A DNA stretch of 64,000 nt from positions 18,762-82,761 of the forward strand of contig NZ_BOMV01000015.1 in the NCBI RefSeq assembly GCF_016862375.1, read 5' to 3'. The notes below the pieces were generated by a model, which did not search any database, was not told where the DNA came from, and was given only the letters and a program-made list of their open reading frames with translations. The stretch is from Paractinoplanes rishiriensis (GTDB lineage Bacteria > Actinomycetota > Actinomycetes > Mycobacteriales > Micromonosporaceae). Shown here piece after piece: positions 37,933 to 45,992 of the stretch (its first letter is position 1; every line of letters begins with the position of its first letter). The translations under genes were made by a program, and so were the position numbers.

Positions 37933-38720
37933 CGGACGGCCGCCGGCGTGCGGTCGTGCACCACGGCGGCGAGCCGGCGCACCATGGCGCCCGGGTCCGC
38001 GGCGGTGAACACCAGCCGGCCCACCGCCACCCCCGCGGCGCCGGCGCGCATCGCGGCCGACATCCGGCCGAGGACGGCGTCCGGGTCGGATCCCGGATCG
38101 CCACCCGCGGCCAGCACCGGGGTTGCGGCACCCGCGAGGATCCGGGCCGTGGCCGCGGGGTCGTCCGGCAGCGCGGTCTTGACCAGGTCGGCGCCCAGTT
38201 CGGCGGCGACGGCGAGGGCGTGCGCCACCAGATCGGGGGCGCGGCCGTCGCGGACCGCGGGACCGCGCACGTACATCATCGCCAGCAGCGGGACGGACCA
38301 GCGTTCGCAGGCCTCCGCCACCGTGGCCAGGTGCGCGATCTGCGCCGCCTCGGTCCGGGAGGCCGCGTTGACGTGCACGCTGACGGCGTGCGCGCCGAGG
38401 CGCAGCGCCTCCTCCACGGTGGCCACCGGGTATTTCGCGTCCGGGTCGTGCGCCATCCGGGTGCTCGCGTTGAGCTGGCACACCAGGGACAGGTCCCGGA
38501 ACCGGGCGGGCCGGACCCGGCGTGCGGCGCCCTTGTGCAGCACCACGCCGTCGGCGCCGTGCTCGGCCAACTGGCCGATCAGGGTGTCCAGGTCGCCGTC
38601 GGAGCGCAGCGGACCGGCGCCCACGGCGTGATCGAGGGGGATGAGGAGCAGACCGGAGCCGCCGCGGCGGCCGAGGTGGCCGAGACGCACGCGCCGCCCG
38701 AACGATTCGCTTGTGTACAT
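37929..38720 (-). CDS. griI: Class-I aldolase of DhnA type, GriI-like C7N ketose phosphate synthase
   Basis: This 263-residue DhnA-family aldolase has a TIM barrel. The N-terminal GLLLIPLDHAVGAGP, ASTRMAHDPDAK, and the Schiff-base lysine in LGADLVKTALPD are all present. In the GriI branch the enzyme joins aspartate 4-semialdehyde and dihydroxyacetone phosphate to a seven-carbon amino ketose phosphate. The ATG at 38720 is preferred because AAGGAGA precedes it at good spacing; a GTG at 38747 would add nine residues. It is the first gene of the operon, and a perfect 19-bp palindrome lies about 90 bp upstream. The pairing with griH makes the assignment firm at pathway level. Confidence 0.88.
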   Translation of the reverse strand: MYTSESFGRRVRLGHLGRRGGSGLLLIPLDHAVGAGPLRSDGDLDTLIGQLAEHGADGVVLHKGAARRVRPARFRDLSLVCQLNASTRMAHDPDAKYPVATVEEALRLGAHAVSVHVNAASRTEAAQIAHLATVAEACERWSVPLLAMMYVRGPAVRDGRAPDLVAHALAVAAELGADLVKTALPDDPAATARILAGAATPVLAAGGDPGSDPDAVLGRMSAAMRAGAAGVAVGRLVFTAADPGAMVRRLAAVVHDRTPAAVR

Positions 38721-39152
38721 ACCATCTCCTTGGCTGGTGGTCGACACTGACGAAGTCCGAAGCTAACGACGCCGCCGATCCCGGCCTACTGCTCGAGAAG
38801 GTGGGCGGACTCCGGAATCCGGAGTCAATGCAGGTCGGCGCGCCGGTCGGAGAATTTCCCTGATCGAATGAGTAGTTGACAGCAAGATCAGCCATTCCTG
38901 ATCATCACTCGGGCGGGTGAATCGTCGTTGTTCCCAACCATTACGCTCGTACTCAGGAAAGGGGCGCCCGATCGAAAAAACGCGCCACCACGGGGATTTC
39001 CGCACGCCGGACAGCTGTGCGAACCGCACGAACGGGTGTTATCCCGTTACCCGGGCGGCACGCACAATCGGCGTCCTACATCTCGTTGGGGGCGCAATGG
39101 AGATCTGCCATGGCGAATGGCGAGAACGGTCGGCGACCGGAGGCTCGCGGGC
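38721..39152. promoter_or_regulatory. Intergenic control region between griI-like operon and LAL regulator
   Basis: This stretch of about 430 bp has no convincing gene. It is less GC-rich than its flanks and holds a perfect 9-1-9 inverted repeat (38808-38826), a TTGACA element at 38877-38882 and a GATCA/TGATC inverted repeat near 38886-38903. It presumably contains the divergent promoters of the biosynthetic operon and of the large regulator. Confidence 0.5.
38808..38826. promoter_or_regulatory. Perfect 19-bp inverted repeat, candidate operator
   Basis: GACTCCGGA and TCCGGAGTC flank a single A. It lies 88 bp before the griI-like start, where a dimeric regulator could act on the operon promoter. 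The binding protein is not known. Confidence 0.45.
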
Positions 39153-41927
39153 GTGACCTGGGACCTATTCGGACGGGAGCCGGAGATCCAGTTCCTGACC
39201 CGGATCATTGACGACACCGCGGCCGGCGCCGGTGGCTGGCACGTGCTGACCGGCCCGCCCGGGATCGGCAAGTCGCGGCTCCTGCAGGCCGTGCTCGCAC
39301 CGGCCGCGGCCCGCGGCATCGCGGTCGCCAGCCGGGAGGCGTTCCGCCTGGATCCGGCCGTCCCGCTGGTGACCCTGACCGGCGCGCTGCGGGACTGCTC
39401 GCCGGAGACGTCCGCGTTCGCCTGGCTGGCGCGGCACGAGCCGGAACGAGCGGATCCGCTCGGCACCCTGCAGCGGCTGCGGACGTCGCTCGAGCAGGCG
39501 GCGCGGGAGAACCCCCTGCTGATCGTCATCGACGACGCGCAATGGATGGACGAACTGTCCGCGCTGGCCGTTCGCGAGCTGATCCCGGCCCTGGCGTCCT
39601 CGCCGGTGCGCTGGCTGTTCGCTCACCGCCCGCCGTCCGGTGCGGACCGGTCCACTCCCGGTCACCAGGTGGTCCGGTGGCTGCTGCGCGACGGCACTCC
39701 GCCGATCCGGTTGAGACCGCTGGACGAGACCGCCATCGCCCAGCTCAGCGCCCAGGTGGTCGGTGCCGAGGTGGACAACACGGTGGTGGCGCTGGCCGCG
39801 TCCTGCCTCGGCAATCCGCTGCGTACCGAGCAGTTGCTGCGGGCCCTGGTCCGGACCGGTCAACTCGTCGTGGTGCGCGGTGTGGGCTCGGTGGTCGGTG
39901 ACGCCCTGCCGTCCGGTTTCGTCGATGCGGTCCGCGAGCTGCTCGAATCGCTGTCCGAGCCGGCTGCCTGGCTGCTGCGGTCGGTGTCGGTGTTCGATCG
40001 GCCGTTCGACATCGGGGAGGCGGCGCGCCTCTGCGGGCGTACGGCCATGGAGATGGCGCCGCTGGTCCGCGAGGCGATGGACGACTTTCTCGTCGAGGAC
40101 CCCCTCGGCCGCCTGGCCTTCGCCCACGACCTGGTCCGGCAGGCGGTCTACAGCATGCTGCCCCGTTCCTTGCGTGAGCAGTTGCACCGCGACGTTGCGG
40201 CGATCACCCGGGACGCCGGCCGCCCGGTTTTGGAGGTTGCCGAACACCAGCTCAAGAGCGGCCGGTCGGGTGCGGCGGAGGCGGTTCGCCTGGTGCGCTC
40301 CACGGCTCGGGAGATTGCCCGGGTGGCGCCCGGTGCCGCGGCCGATGTCATGTTGCGGGCGCTGGACGCCGCGGATGCCGACGACCCGGGCCGGCTGCCG
40401 CTGATCGCCGACACGGTCGGCCTGCTCGCCGCCGCCGCGCGGCTGGAGGAGGCGCGCCGGCTCGGCGGCGAAAGCCTGGACGCCGGCCTGGACCCGCAGA
40501 CCTCGGCGCTGCTGCAGCTCGGCCTGGCCGAGGCGTGCAAGCACAGCGGCCTGGACCGGCAGACCGTGGAGTACGCCGACGCGGCGCTGCGGCACCCCGA
40601 GATCCCGGTGCCGGTGCAGGCCCGCCTGCACGCGGTGCGTACGCATGCCCTCTGCTATCTCGGTGAGCTGGCCGGCGCCGACGACTCGGGCAGCCGCGCC
40701 GATACGCTCGGCCGGCAGAGCGGCGAGTCCGCGGCCGTGGTGTTCGGCCTGGCCGGGCGCAGCCTGGTCGCCTACACCGAGGGACGGCTGACCGATTCCC
40801 TGGCGCACGCCGAGGCCGCCGTCGAGCTCGCCGACCGGGAAGGCGGCGAGGCGGCCCAGCGTCACCCGCGGATCTGGCTGGGCGGTGCGCTGATCGCGCT
40901 CGACCGCTTCGACGAGGCCGCCGAGGTCATCAGCGCCGGGCGCCGGAAGTCCGACCGGTCCGGTGCGGCCTGGGCCGACCCGCTCTGGCATTACTTTCAC
41001 ACCGCCCTGCTCTACGCCCGCGGCCGGCTCGACGACGCCGGGGTGGAGGCCCAGTCGGGTCTCGCCGTGGCCGAGCAGCACGAGGCGAACGCCCTCGCGA
41101 TGCCGCTGCTGGGCATGCTGCTGCGGATCGCGGTCCGGCGCGGCGACCTGAGCCGCGCGCAGGACCATCTCGACCACGTCCGCCGGCTGGCCGGCGACGG
41201 GGTGACCGCGGTGCCCGAGGACGTGCTGTGGGCCGAGGCGGTCCTGCTCTGCGCGAGCGGGGCGACGAAGGCCGCGTTCGACCTGCTCCGCGACTTCTAC
41301 CCGAGGCTGCTCGAGCGGCCCGCGCTCTTCACGGCCGACCCGGCGTCGGCCGCTGAACTCGTTCGCATCGCCCGCCAGGCCGGCCACCCCGGCGAGGCGT
41401 CGATGGTCGTGGTGGCGACCCGGCGGTACGCCGACCGCAACCCGGGCTCGCGCTCCGCCACCGGTTCCGCCGCGCACGCCGCCGGTGTCCACCACAGTGA
41501 TCTGGCCGGGGTGCAGCGAGCCGTCGCGGAGTTCCGGCGGGCGGACCGGCCGCTCGCCCTGGCCGCGGCCCTCGAGGACGCCGCGGCGCTCGGCGGCGAC
41601 ACCTATCCGGAGGCACTGTCCATCGTGACCCGCTGCGGCGCCGAGCGCGTCCGGGTGCGGATCGAAGCTCTCCTCCGGGAGCGCGGTGCCGTGGCGCCGC
41701 ATGAAGCTGCCGAGGCGGCACCCTGTCTGCCGCAGCTCACCAAGGCCGAACGGCGGGTGGCGATCGAGGTGGGGGCGGGCCGCACGAACAGCGAGGTCGC
41801 TGAGGTCCTGTACATCTCGAAGCACACCGTGGACGCGCACCTGCGCAACATCTTCGCCAAGCTGGGCGTGCGGCGGCGGGCCGAGCTCGCCCGGATCGTC
41901 GCGCAGGAATGCCCGTCAATCACGTGA
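39153..41927 (+). CDS. Large LuxR-family (LAL) transcriptional regulator with AAA ATPase
   Basis: This 924-residue regulator has an N-terminal ATPase with an intact P-loop (TGPPGIGKSRLL, residues about 33-44) and Walker B (LLIVIDDAQWMDELS). A long helical region of TPR-like repeats (about 390-800) follows, and a C-terminal LuxR helix-turn-helix (LTKAERRVAIEVGAG, SKHTVDAHLRNIFAKLG). LAL proteins act as ATP-dependent, often pathway-specific, activators of secondary metabolism. I chose the GTG at 39153 because GGAGG lies 9 bp upstream and the ATPase domain begins immediately; an ATG at 39117 is possible. It is transcribed divergently from the griI/griH operon and is its most likely activator. 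Confidence 0.9.
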   Translation: MTWDLFGREPEIQFLTRIIDDTAAGAGGWHVLTGPPGIGKSRLLQAVLAPAAARGIAVASREAFRLDPAVPLVTLTGALRDCSPETSAFAWLARHEPERADPLGTLQRLRTSLEQAARENPLLIVIDDAQWMDELSALAVRELIPALASSPVRWLFAHRPPSGADRSTPGHQVVRWLLRDGTPPIRLRPLDETAIAQLSAQVVGAEVDNTVVALAASCLGNPLRTEQLLRALVRTGQLVVVRGVGSVVGDALPSGFVDAVRELLESLSEPAAWLLRSVSVFDRPFDIGEAARLCGRTAMEMAPLVREAMDDFLVEDPLGRLAFAHDLVRQAVYSMLPRSLREQLHRDVAAITRDAGRPVLEVAEHQLKSGRSGAAEAVRLVRSTAREIARVAPGAAADVMLRALDAADADDPGRLPLIADTVGLLAAAARLEEARRLGGESLDAGLDPQTSALLQLGLAEACKHSGLDRQTVEYADAALRHPEIPVPVQARLHAVRTHALCYLGELAGADDSGSRADTLGRQSGESAAVVFGLAGRSLVAYTEGRLTDSLAHAEAAVELADREGGEAAQRHPRIWLGGALIALDRFDEAAEVISAGRRKSDRSGAAWADPLWHYFHTALLYARGRLDDAGVEAQSGLAVAEQHEANALAMPLLGMLLRIAVRRGDLSRAQDHLDHVRRLAGDGVTAVPEDVLWAEAVLLCASGATKAAFDLLRDFYPRLLERPALFTADPASAAELVRIARQAGHPGEASMVVVATRRYADRNPGSRSATGSAAHAAGVHHSDLAGVQRAVAEFRRADRPLALAAALEDAAALGGDTYPEALSIVTRCGAERVRVRIEALLRERGAVAPHEAAEAAPCLPQLTKAERRVAIEVGAGRTNSEVAEVLYISKHTVDAHLRNIFAKLGVRRRAELARIVAQECPSIT

Positions 41928-41936
41928 ACACGTGAT
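41919..41936. promoter_or_regulatory. Perfect inverted repeat with CACGTG cores
   Basis: ATCACGTG and CACGTGAT flank two A residues, spanning the LAL regulator stop codon, 72 bp before the next start. A half copy (GAACACGTGATG) occurs at 43535-43546, 65 bp before the gene at 43612. It could be an operator shared by the two downstream genes, or a short hairpin. Confidence 0.4.
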
Positions 41937-42008
41937 GTGCGGACGACCCGCGAGCGCCGAGCATGGCGGTGTACCAACCGCTCATCCGCACCGCCTGAGG
42001 GACGCACC

Positions 42009-43544
42009 ATGCCGACAACTGCCATGCGTACGCCAGTGCTGGTGGCCGGTGCCGGCGTCGCCGGCTCGCTGACCGCACTGGAGCTGGCTCATCACGGTGT
42101 CCCGAGCATGGTGGTGGAACGCGCGGACGGCCCGGCCCGGATACCGGACCTGTTGCTGATCAGGGGCCGCAGCATGGAGCTGCTCCGTCGGCTGAACCTG
42201 TCCGGTGACCTGCGGGCGGCCGGGCTCGACCCGGACCACCCGCTGGACTTTCTCTGGTCCGCGGGGGTAGAACGGCCACCGGCGCTGCAGTGGCGGCTGC
42301 CGTCGGTGGCCGAACTACGCCGTCGGTACGCCGCGACCGCCGACGGCAATGCACCCATCGAGCCGTACGTGCTCATCTCCGGTTCCGGTCTGGTCGGCCG
42401 GTTGCGGCGGTCACTGCGCGAGCACCCGCTGATCGACCTGCGCACCCGCTGGACCCTCACCGATGTCGACGCCGGCCGGCACACGGTGCTCGCCACGGTG
42501 ATCGACGCGGGCCGGGACGAGCGGCACGTGGTCGAGACCGGCTACCTCGCCGGCTGTGACGGTGCGGACAGCACCGTCCGCCGATGTGCCGGCCTCACCC
42601 TGGAGGAGCTCGGCCCGCCGGCACCACACCTGACCGTCCATTTCCGCAGCCCCGGGCTGGCCCGGCGATGGGCAAACCCGGCCGTGGTCGTCACCGGGCG
42701 AGCCACCGTGGTCGCGGGGCACGACGGCGACCTCTGCGTGGCCCACCTGCCGGTCCCGGCGGACGACCAGGCCACCGTGGTGAATCCGGCCGACCTGCTG
42801 CAGGACCGGCTCGGCCTCGCCGACGAGCAGCCGCGGATCGAGGCCGTCGTGCAGCGGGCCGGCGTGCCGTCGGTCGCGAGGTCCTACCGGCGGCATCGCG
42901 TGTTCCTCGCCGGTCACGCCGCGCACCAGGCCGAGATGCCCGACGACGTGGATGTCTGCATCGGCGACGCGGTCGGCCTCGGCTGGCGGCTCGCCGCGGC
43001 GGTGCACGGCTGGGCCGGCGACCGGCTGCTCGCCGGGTACCAGACGGAACGCCGCCGGCAGGCCCTGGCGGCCCGGGAACAGGCCCGCCGTAGCCTCACC
43101 GCCCGGCGCCGGCTGCAGCGGCTGGTCGAGTCCGAGGCGGACAGGCAGACGCTCGTGGCCGAGCTCCGCAACGGCCCACCTCAACTCGACCCGGCCGGCA
43201 CCGGGCCGGCCGAGATGGCCGGTGTTCCCGGCTTCCGCCCGCCCGCCTTCCGGCTCGCCGGCGGCGACCAGCTTTTCGACCGGCTGGGACCCCAGTTCAC
43301 GCTGATCGACATCACCCTCGGCGGGGAGGGTTCCGGACTGCTCAAGGCCGCCCAGGCACGCGGCATCCCGGTGCGGCACCTGCCGCTGGCCGCGGCGGCG
43401 GTGCCGGCCGGCTGGTCCGGCCGGCTCGTGCTGATCCGCCCGGACCAGCAGGTCGCGTGGTGCGCCGACGGGCCGCCGGCCGATTGCGACCGGGTGCTCG
43501 ACGAGGTGACCGGCGAACGAGAGCAGTTATACGAGAACACGTGA
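42009..43544 (+). CDS. FAD-dependent monooxygenase with altered FAD motif
   Basis: This 511-residue protein resembles polyketide and aromatic ring hydroxylases of the PheA/RdmE type, with a C-terminal thioredoxin-like tail (about 405-505). The first motif, GAGVAGSLTALELA, and the DG motif, GCDGADSTVRR, are intact. The third motif, normally GD followed by AAH and a GQG(L/M)N loop, reads GHAAHQAEMPDDVDVCIGDA: the aspartate that contacts the FAD ribityl chain is His, and the glycine-rich loop is changed. It may therefore have weakened flavin binding or a changed role. The ATG follows GAGGGACGCACC. It belongs to the aminohydroxybenzoate locus by position. Confidence 0.85.
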   Translation: MPTTAMRTPVLVAGAGVAGSLTALELAHHGVPSMVVERADGPARIPDLLLIRGRSMELLRRLNLSGDLRAAGLDPDHPLDFLWSAGVERPPALQWRLPSVAELRRRYAATADGNAPIEPYVLISGSGLVGRLRRSLREHPLIDLRTRWTLTDVDAGRHTVLATVIDAGRDERHVVETGYLAGCDGADSTVRRCAGLTLEELGPPAPHLTVHFRSPGLARRWANPAVVVTGRATVVAGHDGDLCVAHLPVPADDQATVVNPADLLQDRLGLADEQPRIEAVVQRAGVPSVARSYRRHRVFLAGHAAHQAEMPDDVDVCIGDAVGLGWRLAAAVHGWAGDRLLAGYQTERRRQALAAREQARRSLTARRRLQRLVESEADRQTLVAELRNGPPQLDPAGTGPAEMAGVPGFRPPAFRLAGGDQLFDRLGPQFTLIDITLGGEGSGLLKAAQARGIPVRHLPLAAAAVPAGWSGRLVLIRPDQQVAWCADGPPADCDRVLDEVTGEREQLYENT

Positions 43545-43611
43545 TGCGGCGATACCGCCGCCCCGGCGACGCTCGACTTCTCCCCGCCGATCTCGAATGG
43601 ACAGAGGGACG

Positions 43612-44223
43612 ATGTCGACGAGAATCACCGAGGCCGAGGACCTGGGGCGGAGCACGATTGCGGGCTGGTACACGCGGCTCGCGGAGAACCCCTGCCCTCG
43701 CCGCAACCACTGGCAGACGAAAGTCATCTACTACCGGGCGGTCGCCGAGTTGCTGGCTGCCGCACCGGGTCGCCCACTGACCTGGAAATGCGTTGTCGGC
43801 GCGGCCCGCCCGCGCGGCTGCCGCAGCACGTTCTACGAGGTGGCCGGCGCGCACGCACGGCACGGGATGATCGGCGATCTGATCGCCGACGGCAGTGCCC
43901 GCTCGATCGAGATCGCCTGGCGCTACCACCGGACCGACCCGGTGGAGCAGCTCATCGACGAAACCAAGGTGTGGTCGTTCTGGCCGTACCGGCAGTCCTA
44001 CGCCACGGTGGCAGCCGATCCGGGCAACACGTCCGATGCGGTCCCCGGTGAGCTGCGGGACGCGCTGCTCGCCTGGGCCGGGTGCAACCGGTCCCTGGCG
44101 GCGGCGAACGGGTACCGGCCGCCGGCCTGTGCCGTCGAGGATCTGGCGGTGCTGCATCGGGGACGGCTCGCCGCCAGCCGGGCATTGAGCCGTCTCGCCG
44201 ATGTGCTGCGCCAGGTTCACTGA
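43612..44223 (+). CDS. Unrecognised protein of the biosynthetic locus, possibly TetR-like
   Basis: This 203-residue soluble protein has no firm family. The stretch LAAAPGRPLTWKCVVGAARP followed by STFYEVAGAHARHGMIGDL has the spacing of a TetR-type DNA-binding domain (helix-turn-helix ending in an STFYxH-like recognition helix), and the rest is helical, so a divergent regulator is the best guess. AGAGGGACG precedes the ATG at 43612; an ATG at 43597 has no ribosome-binding site. It lies downstream of the altered flavin monooxygenase and ends 7 bp inside the convergent gene. A CACGTG half site lies 65 bp upstream. The function is unproven. Confidence 0.65.
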   Translation: MSTRITEAEDLGRSTIAGWYTRLAENPCPRRNHWQTKVIYYRAVAELLAAAPGRPLTWKCVVGAARPRGCRSTFYEVAGAHARHGMIGDLIADGSARSIEIAWRYHRTDPVEQLIDETKVWSFWPYRQSYATVAADPGNTSDAVPGELRDALLAWAGCNRSLAAANGYRPPACAVEDLAVLHRGRLAASRALSRLADVLRQVH

Positions 44224-45992
44224 ACCTGGTGTTCGGCGCTCCAGCCGTTCGGGGCCGCCGGCAGCGGTGCGGTGAGCGCCTCGGCGACCTGCTCCTTCGG
44301 CACCGCGTAGGCCACGAGGGTGGCGGTGAGGTCCGGGGGCAGGTCGCCGCGGCCGGGACAGAACCAGGTGGTGTCCCAGGCGAGCACGCAGAGGCCCTGC
44401 AGTTGCAGGCCACCGGCGGTCCTGGTGAAGGCGATCACCGCGACGTCGTCCGGCTTGACGCCGTCGAAGGTGGCGTAGCCGCTGCGCGGCCGGCCGCCGG
44501 CCGGGCCGGATTCCGGCGGCTCACTGGCCGGCCGGGTGGTGGACGGCGCGGCGGCGGGCCGGTTACCGGCGGTGCCGTCGCTGCGGCCCAGCAGCACCCC
44601 GCCGAGAAACGCCGTTCCCAGGACGGCCAGGACGGCGATCACCGCCGCCACCGGAAGGTAGCGGTCGCGCCGCCTGGCCCGGAGCCGTCGCAGAATCCCC
44701 GCCACCGGTTCCCGCCGGCCGGCGCGACCGTCGGCCGCCCATCGTTGGAAGGCCGCCGCGCGGATCGGGCCGCCGGCCGTCGCCTTCATCCCGCCGAGCA
44801 GCAGGGCCAGCTGCTCGGAGTTCGCGCGGCCGGCCACCTCGACCGCGTGCTTCTCGGCCTGCGGATCACCGAGATCCTCCAGCCGCGGCCCGTACGCCGC
44901 CGTGAGCAGCCGGGTCAGCAACTCCTCCCGGAACGTCACCTCGACCTGGAACGCGGCGGCGTCGAGCGCTGCGGCGTCCAGGGCCGCCCGGACCAGGTGC
45001 CGCCGCTCCGCGGGATGCTGCTCCAGAGCCTCCAGCACCTGGTCGAACGCGCGCACGGTGGGAGCGTTCCGCAGCGCCGCGACCAGCTGCTGCTCCGGTG
45101 ACGGCGCCGGGATGCCGGACCTCGCCTCGTACCGCTGGGGTGGAGCGGGCCGGGTCTCCGTCAGCACCGCCTTCGGGCGCGCTGCCTGCGCGGGTGCCAG
45201 CGGTGCGAAGCTGCGCTCGACGAGCTGCCGGCACAGCTGCGCAGCGGTGTCCGCCGCCGGCCCGGCGGCGAGCGGGTACGCCAGGTCGACGATGGTGCGC
45301 GGAACGTTACCCGTCGTGTACGGCCGCACCGGCAGGAACATGAGGTGCGGTGCGCGCTCCACGCCGGCGTCGTGCCGGTCCTCGTAGGTGGAGAAGCTGC
45401 GGTTGGGCAAGCCCGTCCGGGCGCACTCGTCGATCTCGAGCAGCGCCCAGATCATCACGAGCTTGATGTCCTCGGGACAGCCGATCACGCTGATCGGGAC
45501 GTTCGGATCGGTGAGCAGCCCGGCGAGAATCGGCTTCAGCGTGTCGATGTTCTTCACCGCGGCCGGGTAGAAGTGGTTTTCGGCCTGCTTGAGCGTGTTG
45601 CCCAGCCCGGTATGGATCGGCTCCAGCGGCGCCACGGGCTCGTGGACCTGCCAGCCGGTCCAGAAGCTCAGCCCGAGCGCGGTCCGCGGGGTGAGCAGCT
45701 CGGACGGGCCGATCAGGGCGTGTGCGTTGTTGCGGCCCGCGCTCACCCCGGCGTCCACCCGGTTCAGCAGCGCGGCCTTCCCGTCCGCGAACGAGAAGTA
45801 CGACAGGGCCCGTCTCGGCAGGTCCGCGTCGGCCAACGGCTGCAGCCGGATGTGCGCCTGGAGACGGTGTTGCCAGCGCAGATGCTCGTCCGGCCCGTCG
45901 AAGGAGTCGGCCAGCACCCGCTGCTCGCCGCCCTGCTGGGAGAAGCCGAAGAACACCTGGTCGATGCGCCGGTTGGGGAGCGGGCTGGTCAT
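44217..45992 (-). CDS. GTPase-associated membrane protein (GAP1-like)
   Basis: This 591-residue protein is the last gene of the ten-gene system. The N-terminal part begins RIDQVFFGFSQQGGEQ and has a mixed alpha/beta character. It resembles, as far as I recall, the GTPase-associated protein 1 families that are encoded beside double-GTPases; this is not verified by search. A helical middle region is followed by one membrane helix at about residues 440-468, and then an extracytoplasmic tail of about 120 residues (Pro/Ser-rich, then a small folded domain). The ATG overlaps the GTPase stop (ATGA), so it is translationally coupled to the GTPase and probably regulates or anchors it. Confidence 0.75.
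   Translation of the reverse strand: MTSPLPNRRIDQVFFGFSQQGGEQRVLADSFDGPDEHLRWQHRLQAHIRLQPLADADLPRRALSYFSFADGKAALLNRVDAGVSAGRNNAHALIGPSELLTPRTALGLSFWTGWQVHEPVAPLEPIHTGLGNTLKQAENHFYPAAVKNIDTLKPILAGLLTDPNVPISVIGCPEDIKLVMIWALLEIDECARTGLPNRSFSTYEDRHDAGVERAPHLMFLPVRPYTTGNVPRTIVDLAYPLAAGPAADTAAQLCRQLVERSFAPLAPAQAARPKAVLTETRPAPPQRYEARSGIPAPSPEQQLVAALRNAPTVRAFDQVLEALEQHPAERRHLVRAALDAAALDAAAFQVEVTFREELLTRLLTAAYGPRLEDLGDPQAEKHAVEVAGRANSEQLALLLGGMKATAGGPIRAAAFQRWAADGRAGRREPVAGILRRLRARRRDRYLPVAAVIAVLAVLGTAFLGGVLLGRSDGTAGNRPAAAPSTTRPASEPPESGPAGGRPRSGYATFDGVKPDDVAVIAFTRTAGGLQLQGLCVLAWDTTWFCPGRGDLPPDLTATLVAYAVPKEQVAEALTAPLPAAPNGWSAEHQVQ

Noticed and set aside
38917..39156. 79-codon frame in the gap before the LAL regulator
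   Set aside because: No ribosome-binding site, no domain, and it overlaps the likely regulator start; the region looks like promoter DNA.
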